A DNA stretch of 60,000 bases from Diphasiastrum complanatum (GCA_029204225.1 CM055102.1:37878585-37938584); one strand, 5' to 3'. Counted from the stretch's first letter, positions 32,462-43,999 are shown. Notes: generated by a model not told the origin, from the letters alone. Program-made: numbers and translations.

Positions 32462-32914
32462 TGTTGGAATGTAAATGGAATTGCTTAGAGAACCATAGGT
32501 TACTTTGACCCAAAAGGTTGAGACACGTGTAACCATGGGTAAAAATATAGGTAGGCCTTTATAACTTAGACTTTGCTAAGTTGGACCCAATTTTGGGGTG
32601 GTAGTAGCTCATGGCAATTCAAGGCCGATTATTGACATTTAAGGATCCAACTTGACTTATGGGGGTACCTTATTTATTTTAAAAGTAACTTGTAGGAGAA
32701 GTTAGTCATCTACAAGAAGTTAGATAGTCATTTGGAAGGGTATATATATGTGTGCATTTCCTTGGTATTTTAGAATTGTAAGCATTATAGCTATTCTCTT
32801 GGAATTCCATGAGTGTTTACAAGAGGGCGACCAGCCCTCTCTCTCTTTCTCTTTGGAATGCTTTGTGTGATGGAATAGTTAAGATCCTGGATCCTTTGGT
32901 TTCTATTTCCTACA
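32462..32914 (+). repeat. Solo copia-type LTR, diverged
   Basis: Starts TGTTGGAATG and ends ATTTCCTACA. Internal parts match the copia-like LTRs at 8564 and 47017 in the opposite orientation (CATAGGTTACTTTGACCC, GTGTAACCATGGG, GTTGGACCCAATTTTGG). Flanks are aatat (32457-32461) and aagat (32915-32919), a 5-bp duplication with one mismatch. No internal region is present, so it is a solo LTR left by LTR-LTR recombination. Confidence 0.75.
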
Positions 32915-33242
32915 AAGATGAAAGGAGAGCACAACACAACAAAGAATATTCATGAAACTAGCACCACTCACATACCAATGTGGTATTGTGTGCCAAATTA
33001 ATAGAAAATAGTCACTTCCTTGGTACATCGGATCTGGTCCATAAATAAGACCATTGTTTGCTATTTTTGCTTGTATGTTTGTGTGTAACTATCACTCAAA
33101 TAAGTTCTACTGCATGTTATCATGCAATTATAGGTAGATTGCACACACCTCTCTAATAGGCATGTAAACTATGTCTAGCTATCTTTAGAACTTGACTTAA
33201 CTTTGCATGTAAGCAATGTCTAATTAACTTAGAACTTGGCTT
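32915..33242. other. Unclassified
   Basis: No open frame or known motif seen between the solo LTR and the copia RNase H relic. May belong to the same decayed copia element as 33243-34460. Confidence 0.3.
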
Positions 33243-34460
33243 AGCTTGACTAAACATTGAGGCGTCAATGTAATCATGGTAGTGAAGTCGTTTGGCTTCA
33301 AAGACTTCTTGGAGAAGTTGAAAATACAACTACTATTTCTTTTGATAGTTTAAGCTATATTTTCATTGCTAAGATCCCTGTATTTCATGCAAGGACAAAG
33401 CACATTGAAGTGCATTATCACTATATAAGAAAAAAAGTTCAAGCTGGGAAGTATAACCTATTTATTGATCTATAGAGATCAAGTGCTTGACAAATTCACC
33501 GGACTTACCCAATTTTTTTGTTGTTGGAAGTTTCGATCTATGTTGGGGGTTCATGACTTGTTATTAAGGTGGAGTGATAAAATATCTATGTATAATAATC
33601 TATGTTTGTTATTCTTTAAGAGGGCCCCCCATGACTTAAGGAGCCCAAATTTTGTAATCTCTCTCTAGAATGTGTTGACGCGGAGAGGGCCCTGGAACCA
33701 AATCTGAATTATATCTCATGGAACTTATGTGACTCATGACTATTGGCTTTCCCTATGGATGGCTCTTGGTGGTTGGTGATCCGTTATTGGTGACATGAAG
33801 CATCATTTGTGCGTCTATGTTTTGTATTTCCCAAGAAGGAGAAAGGCTTTAAATTAGCTTGACTAAACATTGAGGCATCAATGCAATTATCGTAAACATC
33901 AATATTCTAATGCCCATGTTGGCACTCTTCTCCACTGAAGTGAGGTTGTTTGTCTTCAAAGACTTCTTGGAGAAGTTGAAAACACAACTCCTATTTCTTT
34001 TGATAGTTTAAGTTATATTTCCAATGCTGAAAACTCATGCAAGGACAATGCACATTGAAGTGCATTATCACTATGTAAGAAAAAAGGTTCAAGCTGGGGA
34101 GTAGAACATATTTATTGTTCTATAGAGATCAAGTAGTTGACAAATTCACCCAAGGACTTACCAATTTTATTTATTTAGTTTTTTGGGAAGTTTCGATCTA
34201 TGTTCATGAAAACAAACTTGATAAAATATCCAGGTATAATAAACTTTGTTTGTTATTCTTGGGCCCCCCCATGAGTTAAGCAGCCCAAAATTTATTTTTA
34301 ATCTCTCTCTAGAATGTGCCGACTAGGAGAGGGCCCTGGAACCCAATCGACATTATATCTCATGTAACTTATGTGACTCATGACTACTGGCTTTCCCTAT
34401 GGGTGGCTCTTGGTGGTTGGTGATCGTGAAGCATCATTTGTGCCTCTATTTATTGTACTT
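33243..34460 (+). pseudogene. Copia RNase H 3' end, tandemly duplicated
   Basis: Unit 1 (about 33243-33856) codes for VVWLQRLLGEVENTTTISFD, then KIPVFHARTKHIEVHYHYIR and KKVQAGKYN, the conserved end of Ty1/copia RNase H. Unit 2 (about 33857-34460) repeats the same region with small indels (HIEVHYHYVRKKVQAGE type). Both units begin with the same AGCTTGACTAAACATTGAGGC and run past a purine-rich GGAGAGGGCCCTGGAACC stretch. Frames are broken in both. Confidence 0.75.
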
Positions 34461-35077
34461 CCCAAGAGGGAGAAAGACATTGAATTCATTCATTCAAGCT
34501 CCTCTTAATGCAGCCCCATCTTGTGTGAAATTGTCTCTCTTTGATAGTAGATTAATGCTCCTTAGTTTTTGACGTACTTTTTTTCACATTCATTTCTAGA
34601 GCTTTGAAACCCTAAATCTTGCATACTTTTTAGGATCAATTTTGTATCCCTTTTTTTTGTAGTGATAGGTGTGCACAAACTTTATAAACAATTTAAGATT
34701 AGTTAAATTTTTTCGTACGGGATTATGGCACAAGCTGTGTGTTATGGTACATCCCAAGCATGTAGAGAGTCAATGTTGAGAAGGGTTCGGTGAAAGGCCT
34801 CGAGTATAGATGTGGACTAATCCAAACGCTTGCGTTTTCTTTATCGTTGCTTACATTTTTATCCCTGCTTTCTCCTAGTCATCAATCCTACCTGGCCCGG
34901 GTTGTGGGCGTTTTATTGTTTACATTTGTTGACTTTATTTTGCCAATGTATTTTCAACAAGCTTAAGTAGATGGAAGAAGGTGCTAGTCTTGATCTATAT
35001 TCGACTTGATATTTGCGTTAGGAAGTATCCGTACTGTTTAAAACTTTCTACTTTTTGTCAATGTGATTTGTTGTTAG
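34461..35077. other. AAR2 intron end, unclassified
   Basis: No coding sequence recognised. Ends in TTTGTTGTTAG, the acceptor for the exon at 35078. Confidence 0.4.
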
Positions 35078-35140
35078 GTTTTTGTAAGGCGATGGGATCT
35101 ACAAGAAGAATGCTTGGTCCAACTTTTTGATGAAGATGAG
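35078..35140 (+). CDS. AAR2: AAR2 splicing factor, internal exon
   Basis: 63 nt, 21 codons: VFVRRWDLQEECLVQLF followed by acidic DEDE. In AAR2 proteins the GFF strand is followed by a V-x-V-R-x-W-D-x-x-E-E-x-L block and an acidic turn, which fits. Phase 0 at both ends, continuous with the exon ending at 18929. Donor GAG|GTAATA; acceptor TTGTTAG. No later exon (the rest of the N-terminal domain and the C-terminal helical domain) was recognised, so the following intron would exceed about 24.8 kb. Confidence 0.85.
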
Positions 35141-36479
35141 GTAATACTTTTTTTTTGTGTTTGGGTTTAATAGCTTCAAAAGATATTCCATTTATTAGTA
35201 TGTATAGGTTACTTGGAATTCTTTTCTGATCTCCCTTGTGGAGATCAAGCACCAACTGGCTCCAGTGGTCAATGTGGCTAGCTTGTTTGTTTATCTTTTG
35301 TTTTTATGTGTTGAGATTTGTGATCTTCTTTAGTTAAAACTATTAGGGCTCCCCTTAGATCCAGGCTATGATAAACTCGTGCAAACAACACCAATGGTAA
35401 GAACATCAATCAAACCACCCATCCATAGAGTGAATCAATACACAACCTTGTGTACTGGAAACTATTACACCAACGCCACCAATCACTATAGTTATGGTGA
35501 TTCATACCACCACTTCCCACCTCAATACTAGAGATGCCTTACCCAAGTATTGGATGATCACATGACTCACTCCATACAAACAGCACAACATTGATCTATT
35601 GAATACCTTGAGTAGTCCCACACCTTCCTGGATATTTAGCACGTGATAGTATATAATGGGTGTGTAGCCACCTCTACCTACCCACCTTAGAGTGAATGGC
35701 TCAAAGCTATTAAAGAATGATTTGCCTTGGGGGAGAGGATTTATTCTTGGAGAATCACTTCAAAGATGATCTTGGACTAGAGGACATGCAAAGAGATGAT
35801 TTAGTTGGAGGTGAGTATTTGTGGTTTGGGACGCAAATACTAGATGTAAGCATTCCTGCTTGAGGAGACGGAGGTTTGGGCTCAGAGGGAAGGTCATGCA
35901 TGGAGCTTATGGTTGATTGGACAGTTGGCTAGCAAGCATCCTTATGGTGTCAAGGCTGAGTATTTATGGAAGATGTTTGAGAGAGCACTGGGGCAAATTG
36001 GAATCAATCCTGGTAGATTTGGATCAACTATATACTTGGTTGTCTCAGTTGGTATCACAACTAGCTTTGCTTTAATTAGTTAACTGTTAGCAAGTTTCGT
36101 TATCAAGAATGATTTCTCATATTATGCAAGCTTGATTGATAGCTCCAATGAAATCTATGGTTTAGATTGAGATGAGAACTGTGATCTACGAACCTTTGAG
36201 GAGAAATCAATGATATAGTTATCGTGCAATAATAACAAGCCAGATTTAACCTTGAATTGATGAATATTCCAAGCATAAGTTTGTACAAAGATCGTGGCGA
36301 GCTTGCCCAAGTTCTATCAGGGCTTGTATTTACTTGCATGTTGATCTTTTTCCCTTTACAAGGCCTTGGCATACTCATGTTCATTTGATTCTAAATTTGC
36401 AGAATCAAAGGTTTTTACATGCCTTTAAGATTCATAGCTTAGTTGCATCGGATTGTTCATGTGATGACCCTAGATTCAA
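35141..36479. other. AAR2 intron, unclassified
   Basis: I see no coding region. The stretch 35340-36060 has low coding potential in every frame. Confidence 0.35.
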
Positions 36480-38590
36480 TGTGATCTCCAATTTCTCAAA
36501 GACCACTTGCTAGAATTTGCTCGTAAAATTTGAATCTCGGTCGCTAAGAATGTCATTCAACAAACCATATATCCTGAACAATCTTTCCACAAAAAGCTGA
36601 GCAAGTTTTGAAGCTTTGACAATCATCTTAGTTGGAGTGAATTGCGCCAGTTTGGCTAGCCTGTCAACCACTACCCATATGGCATCATTTTGTTTTCTCG
36701 TCCGAGGAAGTGGAAGTCTAACCACAAAATCCATGGAGATACTTTTCCACTTTCACTCGGGAATTTCCAGTGGAAGCAACAAGCCAACTCCCTTTAGTCT
36801 TTTAGCTTTATTCACTTGGCATTGCCCACACTTGCAAACATATGCCTCCACTTGATCTTTAAGTTTTGGTCAGTAAAAATTCCTCTTTACTAGATCAAGT
36901 GTTCTTTCTGTGCCTGGGCGTCCCGCACATGGACTACCATGACATTCATGCAGGATTTGGGCCTGAATCTCATACTTTTCCATTCCAGAAAAATAACCCA
37001 TTACTAATGGAATAATCTCATAGTATCTTATCTCAAGGAGAGATCTTGGAATTCTGCTTCCCAAGTTGAATACTAGATCTACAATTGCCTACCATGACAT
37101 GTAGCCACAAATCTGATCGAAGTACTCATCGGTCTTACACAAATCTCTAAGGGATAGATACAACGGATCTCAAAAAAGCTTAATTGATTAACCTTTCCAA
37201 TCCGGCTTAAGGCCTCCCCGACACAGATTGACATTAATGTTATACTGAAATTCTTGGAGCAAACCATCTGGTTTTACGACCTGGAAAATCAACCGTATCA
37301 CAAATATATCTAAGTGCTTGGTGATGATTCACAATTGTATATGTAGATCCATATAGATAGTGTCTTCAAATTTTAAGAGCATTTCAAAAAGTTTCTTGTC
37401 GTAGGTGGAATTCCGTCTTTGAGTAGGATCCAACTTTTTGCTCTCAAATGCAACTAGTCTACCATCCTAAAATAGGACTGCCCCCTGCCCCTATAGCAAA
37501 GTCGTTAGCATCCTTCTCAAGTAGATACGGCTTGTTAGGATTGACTATGTTTAGTATTGGAGTTGTAGACACACAATGTTTTAGAGTTTCACAACTTTGA
37601 TTCAGCTCTTCAGTCCAAGTTACTGAAGGACTATATTTACTGTGCCAACTGGTTTTCTTTGCTTCTTTGAGGAGATTCGTCAAGGGTAATGCAATTACCG
37701 CATAATCCATGATGAATCGATGGAAAAAACCAATGAAGCCAATAAAAGATTTAAATTCATGTATGGTTAGGAGAATAGGCTAGTCACGAACCTTATGAAC
37801 CTTGTTGGGATCAATTTCTAACCCTTCGTCCATAATAATGTGACCGTGATATACTAGTATTGTTTGAAAAACTTCACACTTGGATTCTTTTGCGTAGAGC
37901 TTCTCTTGTCTTAGTAACCTCAAGACAGTTTTGAGATGCTCTTCATGCTCCTAAAACGTTTTGAGAATATCATCCAAGTAAACTATCACGAACCTCCCCA
38001 AATATGGACGAAGAAGATTGTTCATCATTTGCTTGAAGGTCGCAGGGCATTCCTCAATCCAAATGGCAAGACTTGGAACTCATAATGGCCGTACCTAGTC
38101 CTAAACCCAAATTTTGCCATATCCTCACTTTTAATTTGAATCTAAAGATACCTTGGTCTCAAATCGATTTTTGTGACACCATGTAATTGATCAATCAATT
38201 CATCCATTTGAGGTAAGAGGTATATGTTCTTAATAGCTAATCTGTTTAATCTACAGAAAGACGAGTTCTTTCGTCTTTTTTATTAACCAATCAAACATGT
38301 GCCTCCCAAGGGGACTTTCTAGGCCTACATGGCCATTTTTTAAATCTTGTTGTTGTTAGCATTTAACCTCATGGCTTTGGCACTTTCACATAAAGTCCTT
38401 TTTTTCCCTCTCGGCCACGGGGGGGTCCTTGTTGTTGTATGTCTAAAAACTTCATCTTCTTCCTTGGTTCACATCTTGTAAGGGTATAAGGATATAGGGG
38501 ATTTTCCAGGGAGTAGTTCTATACGATGGTCAACACCCCTAGAGGGGGGAAGGCCCTTTGGTAGTTGGTATGAAAAAACTCACAAGTGTC
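36480..38590 (-). pseudogene. Ty3/gypsy pol, minus strand, multiply frameshifted
   Basis: Reading leftward: protease-RT linker (GVDHRIELLPGKSP, about 38520), RT with LYLDD-type motif (FVIVYLDDIL, about 37990), SVTWTEELNQS and RNase H start (about 37640-37500), integrase zinc finger (ILHECHGSPCAGRPGTERTL, about 36930), and integrase core (MDFVVRLPLPRTRKQNDA, VVVDRLAKLAQFTPTK, LSDRDSNFTSKF, about 36735-36510). Order is complete but almost every domain carries frameshifts. Same family as 17258-18300. No LTRs were recognised. Confidence 0.85.
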
Positions 38591-38593
38591 CTA

Positions 38594-38892
38594 AAGGTAG
38601 GTGAGAAAATCAACTACAATTTCGGCATTGTTGCCGAGGAGCAATTGGCACTATTCTTAGTTTGTTAGCATTCATTTGATGAGATTATGGTGGATAGTAT
38701 GTACTTAGGCATCATGGTTTTGGCATTTGTTTGGATCTAGAAAATAGGGTTTGAAGGTAGGTGAGATAATCAACTACAATTTTGGCACCGTTGCCGGGGA
38801 GCAATTGGCACTATTCTTAGTTTGTTAGCCTTCATTTGATGAGATTATGGTGGATAGTATGTACACTTAGGCATCGTGGTTTTGGCATGCTA
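38594..38892 (+). repeat. Duplicated tRNA-Asp-type primer site region
   Basis: Two copies (about 38594-38730 and 38754-38892) of a block beginning AGGTAGGTGAGA-AATCAACT. Each contains TTGGCACCGTTGCCGGGGAG or a near variant, resembling the TGGCGCCGTTGCCGGGGA primer site (tRNA-Asp) of plant Athila/Tat-type Ty3 elements. The blocks precede the gag at 39650 on the same strand. Confidence 0.65.
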
Positions 38893-39649
38893 GGGTTAGT
38901 ATTTGCATCTGTGGTGGAATAAGGTTAGATTGTGGTTAGTTTAGTGTCATTTCGATTGATTATGCTTGAATATTCTGTTTTTTATTCATTTGATCATCAT
39001 CTATAGTTTGAAACCGATCTTGTTCATTTTGGATGTGAATCGCATGAATGTCTTTGTGAAGGTAGTTCTCAACATCCAAGCCTTGCGAAGGTTCTTTCTG
39101 ATTCAGAGCAATTTTCATTGAAAAATAGATCTCTGTCAACAAAAACCTTAGTATCTGTTCATAAACCTTCGCACAACCTTTGCTGCTGTTCATTTTAAAG
39201 ATTCCTCATATAGTCTAACAAAAATCCTTGCATTGGAACTCTCGTCGACATCGGAAACAACATTATGATTCCGTACGAACCTTCGCCAGTCCTACCAGAG
39301 CTATATTGTCTTGTTTCCAGTCTCAAGTCAATCCTACGAAGGTTAGTTTGCACAGAAAAAGCCTTGTGAATGTTCCCTCGCCAGTGTTATAAACCGTCGC
39401 AGAATTGAAGACAAAAAAATGGCTTATTATAGTATGTAGGCTATTGTAAGAGTTTCTACAATTGCAAGAGGCAATTCTAGTGTTCAAGAAAGTTCAAATC
39501 CCTATTTAGCTTTCTTGACAAAACCAAGTGGATGATACTAACATCAGGGAGAAGATTGGGTAGTTCTCAATTATCTCCTACTGAACAATCCTCAGATCAT
39601 TACTCTTCAGATCAGGAAATTTATCAATCTCAAGAGATGAACTAGGACG
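38893..39649 (+). other. Leader of Ty3 element, non-coding
   Basis: Between the primer-site repeats and gag. Contains recurring CGAAGG / CCTTCGC words on both strands (e.g. near 39050-39200, 39290-39390) but no coding region. Confidence 0.4.
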
Positions 39650-42194
39650 AAATGGATTTTGGACATCCACCACCTCACCATATAATCAAAAGAACTCCGC
39701 GATATGAGATACCAAACTATGTGGATCTTCAAATCCGATCAGATTTTTTCAGATTTATGGGGAAGCATGTGCATTGTGAGATTTATGGAGAGACCACTCT
39801 AGCTGATAAACTCTGGCTATCTCCTATGGCACTTATTGGAGCAGTGTTGGATTGGTATTTCAATCAGACTGCTCAAGAACACAAATATTGGAAAGTATTA
39901 GAAACGGCTTTGATCACTAGATTCAAGCCATGAAAGCTCGTTGAAGATCCATTCCTAGTGATCAGCAAGATCAGATGGAAAAAGGGAAAAGGTGAGATTA
40001 CATTGAACAAGTCAAACATCTATGATCTGACTGTAATCTAGTATTGACTCTAGATCATGCAGTGTTCATGTGGTTTCTAGCCGGATTGCCAAAAAGCATC
40101 AAGCGTGAACTCACAAAGGAAGCAATATGAAGCGTTGCAATAAGCAATGGAAGATACAATATGAGAGAGGATGAAGGATCATATGATGAATTAGGCCATG
40201 TTACGATACCTTCTACATCGGGACAAACCACTACCACTTTGACCACGTTAGCATCTACTTCTTCAAATGCAACAACACAATTAATGTTTGATCCCATGGA
40301 AAAGTTGAAAGAGCAACATCATTTGCAAATGGAATAGTTGATATCACAGTTTGATCAAAAGCTGAAATCTTTGCAAATTCCAGCTGTTAGTCCAAAAAGA
40401 GAGACTATTTGGTGTCCAATTTGTCCACAATATCATGTGACTTATGATTGTCCAGTATTGGCACAAGGACTAATAGTCGTATGTTGTTATTTATGTAGTT
40501 CTGCAATGCACTTTACAGCTTATTGTCCATTAGTCTACATGCTACCCAACAAAGAAGAGCTGCTTTTTTTCATGGAGCACCAATTCCAGCAGCTCCACAA
40601 GAACAAAGATTGGCATTAACAGTACCTCCAGAAAATCAAGGAGGCCAAGTGAATTTAATAGTGGAAGTAGAAATTGCTCCACATAGCAAGAAGCGGTAAA
40701 ATGGTTCATTCTAGCAAATCCATTTAATGATCTAGCCATTCATAAGTATTATGCAACTTCTGTTGCTCAACAACAAAGACAATGGGTGAAGCCTTAATTA
40801 GGATGCTTTGGTTGTGGTGAGAATCATTGAAGTGCGGAAAGTCCCAATAAGGGCAAGTATACGCCTTTTTGTCTTGATGTGGATATGGTCATAGCTACAA
40901 GGATTGTCTAGAACGGCCGGCTTCTAGTGCACCAGTAAATCATATCCATAGCTACAAGGATTGTCTAGAACGGCTGCTTCTAGTGCACCAGTAAATTACA
41001 TGTCAATTAGACCAACAAGACCAATTGCGGTGGACAGCCTATCCTCAATTTTTGAGTGCACTTATGCAAGCAGTAACAAGGGCACAAAAGGGCAAGGAAA
41101 AAATGAAGGAAGATCTACCTATACCAAGTCAATCTGTACCGAAACGATCACATGCAGTACCATTATCTGCTCAAAATTATTATGATGGAATGGCAAAGCA
41201 AAGTAGATGCCAAAAGGTAAAGGAATGGATCAAAGAGTTTCAAGACCTAGAGAAAATCCAATGGCACGTAACACTAGTGCGAGACCTTGTTATTGTCATG
41301 TTTACTCTCAAGTCGAATGGACATAACATTTAGAGAGTTATGAGCATGGTGCCTATTGCCAAGGAGATTCTAATAGATTGGGTAAAAGAGGAGGATAAGG
41401 CAACCGTTGAAGAATAATTATATTGTGTAGGTGATGAAACTAGCAAATGAAGTGCTTCATATCGGAATGACATGGGAGAATGACCAACAAAATATCACTT
41501 TGCCAATACAACATCGATTTTATGGAAATGAAGCCATAGTGGTAGATGGCGGTTTAGGAGTTAATCTAATCTCTACAAATCTTAATGAAAGATGGGGTCT
41601 ACAAGGACTCAAACCAGCTCCATTTGCAATCAAACTTGCAGATCAGAGGAGTGTCAAGCCCAAATGAATAGTCACTAACATACTAGTGAGGATAGCAGGA
41701 GTGCATTATGTTCTCTCATTTGTGGTAAAGGATCTACCGGAATCATCGGCTAATTATTGTGTTTCATTGGGCCGACCATGGTTAAGAGCTGCTAATGTAG
41801 TTCATGACTGGGGAACAGGAGGAAAAAGAGATCAATTAGTCAAAGTTGATCCATCAACAAGAGCAGTGAAGTCTGTGCCACAGAAAGTTGATATTGACTC
41901 TTTCACAACAGACCATACAAATGATTGTCCAAAAAGAAAGACAACCCAAGTACTCATAATGATTCTCAAATAGATGTGGTACATTAGGAAGTGACATTAG
42001 CCACAATGGATTGCATGGCTACTTGTAATTGCAAAGGAGAATTGAAGCTAGTTCAAACATTGTCAAAGAGAAATACCATGGATAAGCCAATTACTTCTGA
42101 TGTGAATCTTGTTAACATTGATTGGAATTTTCAAAAACTAGCCTTTTCAAAACAAGACATGTCACACCAGCATCGATTAAGCAAACAACACTAG
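39650..42194 (+). pseudogene. Ty3/gypsy gag-protease, decayed
   Basis: Gag: YVDLQIRSDFFRFMGKHVH and LVDWYFNQTAQEHKYW-like text (39652-39930), continuing in broken frames to about 40330. A CCHC-like stretch (CCYLCSSAMHFTAYC, about 40480) and CFGCGENH (about 40803). Protease-like fold around 41490-41820: IVVDGGLGVNLIST (Asp-Gly-Gly in place of Asp-Ser/Thr-Gly), then CVSLGRPWLRAANVVHDW. No RT follows. The arrangement suits an Athila/Tat-like or related lineage, judged also from the primer site. Confidence 0.7.
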
Positions 42195-42328
42195 TTGAAA
42201 CTTGAAACTTGGTTGTGGTCATCCATAACTAGGTTTTAGGGTTATTGCTTTTAGTAAGTTTTAAGCTCAAAGTTGTAACTATGCTTGCAAGTTGCAGCTT
42301 TAGCCTATGAGAGTTTGAGCTCTAGCCT
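42195..42328. other. Unclassified spacer before C/CT tract
   Basis: No feature seen; end of the Ty3 remnant or flank of the (TC)n locus. Confidence 0.3.
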
Positions 42329-42334
42329 CCCCCC

Positions 42335-42387
<53 letters not shown>
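42329..42387 (+). repeat. Poly-C followed by (CT)n
   Basis: Seventeen C residues (42329-42345) run into about 21 CT units. This is the left edge of the (TC)n-bordered LINE series. Confidence 0.95.
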
Positions 42388-42390
<3 letters not shown>

Positions 42391-42421
42391 CCCACGGGTG
42401 CCCAAAAGACGTCAATAATGC
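42388..42421 (+). mobile_element. LINE 3'-terminal tip, 34 nt
   Basis: GCACCCACGGGTGC (hairpin) followed by CCAAAAGACGTCAATAATGC. The same hairpin-plus-motif stands before (TC)n at 50249-50282. It is bordered by (TC)n on both sides, so it looks like an extremely 5'-truncated LINE copy. Confidence 0.7.
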
Positions 42422-42451
42422 TTTCTTTCTTTCTTTCTTTCTCTCTCTTAA

Positions 42452-42516
42452 AGAGAAGATTAGCATGGCCCTTGCGCAAGGATGACACGTAGAAATCGAG
42501 AAATGGTCCAAATTTT
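42452..42516 (+). ncRNA. U6 snRNA 3' fragment (retrocopied)
   Basis: Sixty-five bases match the 3' two-thirds of plant U6: AGAGAAGATTAGCATGGCCC, TGCGCAAGGATGACACG, AAATCGAGAAATGGTCCAAA, ending in TTTT. The 5' stem and the U6 promoter elements are absent, and a few substitutions are present (e.g. ACGTAG for ACGCAT/C). Preceded by (TTTC)n/(TC)n and followed at once by (TC)n (42515-42542). It is a non-functional copy produced from U6 RNA, most simply by the LINE reverse transcriptase. Confidence 0.9.
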
Positions 42517-42542
42517 CTCTCTCTCTCTCTCTCTCTCTCTCT

Positions 42543-42990
42543 AGCTTCCATCTCCATGCAGCTCTCACTTCTTTCTAGCTTTCTATGTGGCTAGATCTAC
42601 CTTTTATGTGCATGACACTTTCTTGCATCACTTTTAGCTATTCTAAGCTTGTTTCTCAAGATTTCATTGCTGCTATCCTTTTGCAATAGATCCTCAACAT
42701 TTTGAGTTTTGAAAATTTGATTTTTCTTGATCTCAAAATTTTTGCAGTCTGTAAAATACGTACATACTGTACGGATACGTACCGTACTGCAAGTACAGGC
42801 TGACGACTGCGTAGTGCTCTGTCTTACCTTCGATCTGAATCAATTTTTGGGTCAATTGGACTTCTTATGAAAAAGCTACGCTCATTTCCGTAAAATTGCT
42901 TGTGTATGCACGTTCTTGCCATAGATTTTCCAACACACCCTCTCACACTCCACTACTCCCTCTTAGCCATCGCTGATCCATTTGATGTCA
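42543..42990. other. 5' part of LINE copy A or unclassified
   Basis: No coding sequence recognised. A GTAC-rich stretch with GTACGG-atacgta-CCGTAC arms lies at about 42774-42792. May be the LINE 5' untranslated region or older DNA. Confidence 0.3.
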
Positions 42991-42993
42991 TGA

Positions 42994-43995
42994 GTGCCTC
43001 GCTACTGTTCTTGCTGCCTCTCTGATCTATCTCCTGCAAATCATCCTACGGCTTCATTTCGCCTGCCTCCAGGCTTTGTCTTGTGCACAAAGCGTGCTAA
43101 TAAGTTTATGTCTACGGTCTCTCACAAACGTCTTCGTACTTTGGAAATTGCGTCCACCATGCCTACCGATTCTGTCAGCGCTCGACCGCCACAGGTTGCT
43201 GCTTCGTCCTCAACTGCTATGGGAGACACATGCCACACCTACAGGCGACACACCACTCCTGAGAACATCTCCTTGCTGAATGAGTACATTTCTAAGCAAT
43301 TTGCCGCTTTTCTGTCATAACTCAATGAACTTTGTGCGGATTTGCTTACTAAGACTGCCATGATTGACGCTCAACAAACTGAAATTGCTTCTCTCCATGC
43401 TGCGCTTAGTGCTTTGCAAAGGGACATCATTCCTAATATCTCCCGTGCTGTTGAGGATACTAAGTCCCTCTACTTGAGCACCAAATACACGGTTGAGTGC
43501 ACTGCCCGGATTCTTGTTCTGAACAACGGCTTCATGAGACGGTGGAACATGTACAGAAGCTACCTACTCTCGAGCAAGAAGTACGTGAGACCAAATCGCT
43601 TCTATCCTGAGATCATCTACCACTTCTTCGTCTTCTGTAGCACCCTCCGTAGACACCACGGTACAAGACGTCTTGGCACAACAACAACGCCGGGATGACA
43701 AAAAGCTCAACTTAAGATTCCGGGGTCTTCCTACTGAGTGCACAACACTGGACTAAGTTACCTCTTTGTTTACTTCACGCATGGGGCTCTCAGTTCCAGG
43801 TATCCAGTATGCTTGGTGCCTCCAGCATGATCCGAAAGTAATATTTGTCAAATTCAAAACTATAGACGATCGATAGACAGTTCTTCCTGCGCGTCGTAGT
43901 CTCTGAGACTCTCAGATTTACAGAGATGATGACCTTACTCACTGGCAATGGTTACAACGTAAAATTATTATTCAGGAGGCAAGGACAAAACAATA
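42994..43995 (+). pseudogene. LINE copy A ORF1
   Basis: Open stretches in one frame, 42994-43317 and 43342-43500, separated by a TAA at 43318-43320. They code for a Ser/Pro-rich start and a helical heptad-like segment (IDAQQTEIASLHAALSALQ, then RDIIPNISRAVEDTKS), fitting an ORF1 coiled coil. From about 43700 another frame gives KKLNLRFRGLPTECTT and KVIFVKFKT, matching the ORF1 RNA-binding region of copy B (LNVRVWGVLDT). ORF1 proteins package LINE RNA. Several breaks. Confidence 0.6.
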
Positions 43996-43999
43996 GCGG

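Larger units (their letters stand above)
18930..35077 (+). other. AAR2 intron, about 16.1 kb, containing nested LTR elements
   Basis: Bounded by GT at 18930 and AG at 35076-35077. It holds unclassified DNA (18930-21434), two nested chromoviruses (21440-32267), a solo copia-type LTR, and a duplicated copia relic. Within 19680-19930 the motif TTGAGAGAG recurs several times. About 10.8 kb came from one nested insertion locus, so the ancestral intron was much shorter. Confidence 0.7.

Noticed and set aside
34895-34915. LINE 3' fragment by the CCCGGGTTGTGGGC word shared with 50116
   Set aside because: The similarity is about 15 bases only and not extended on either side.
38594-38892. CRISPR-like pair of direct repeats
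   Set aside because: Only two units of about 137 bp, in plant DNA, containing a retrotransposon primer site.
42329-42345. Poly-C tract as a possible regulatory or G-quadruplex element
   Set aside because: A run of 17 C could form such structures on the other strand, but it directly continues into (CT)n and is best read as microsatellite drift.
42774-42792. GTAC-rich inverted repeat as an operator-like site
   Set aside because: Six-base arms with a 7-nt loop in AT-rich DNA; no repeat of the pattern at comparable positions in other LINE copies.
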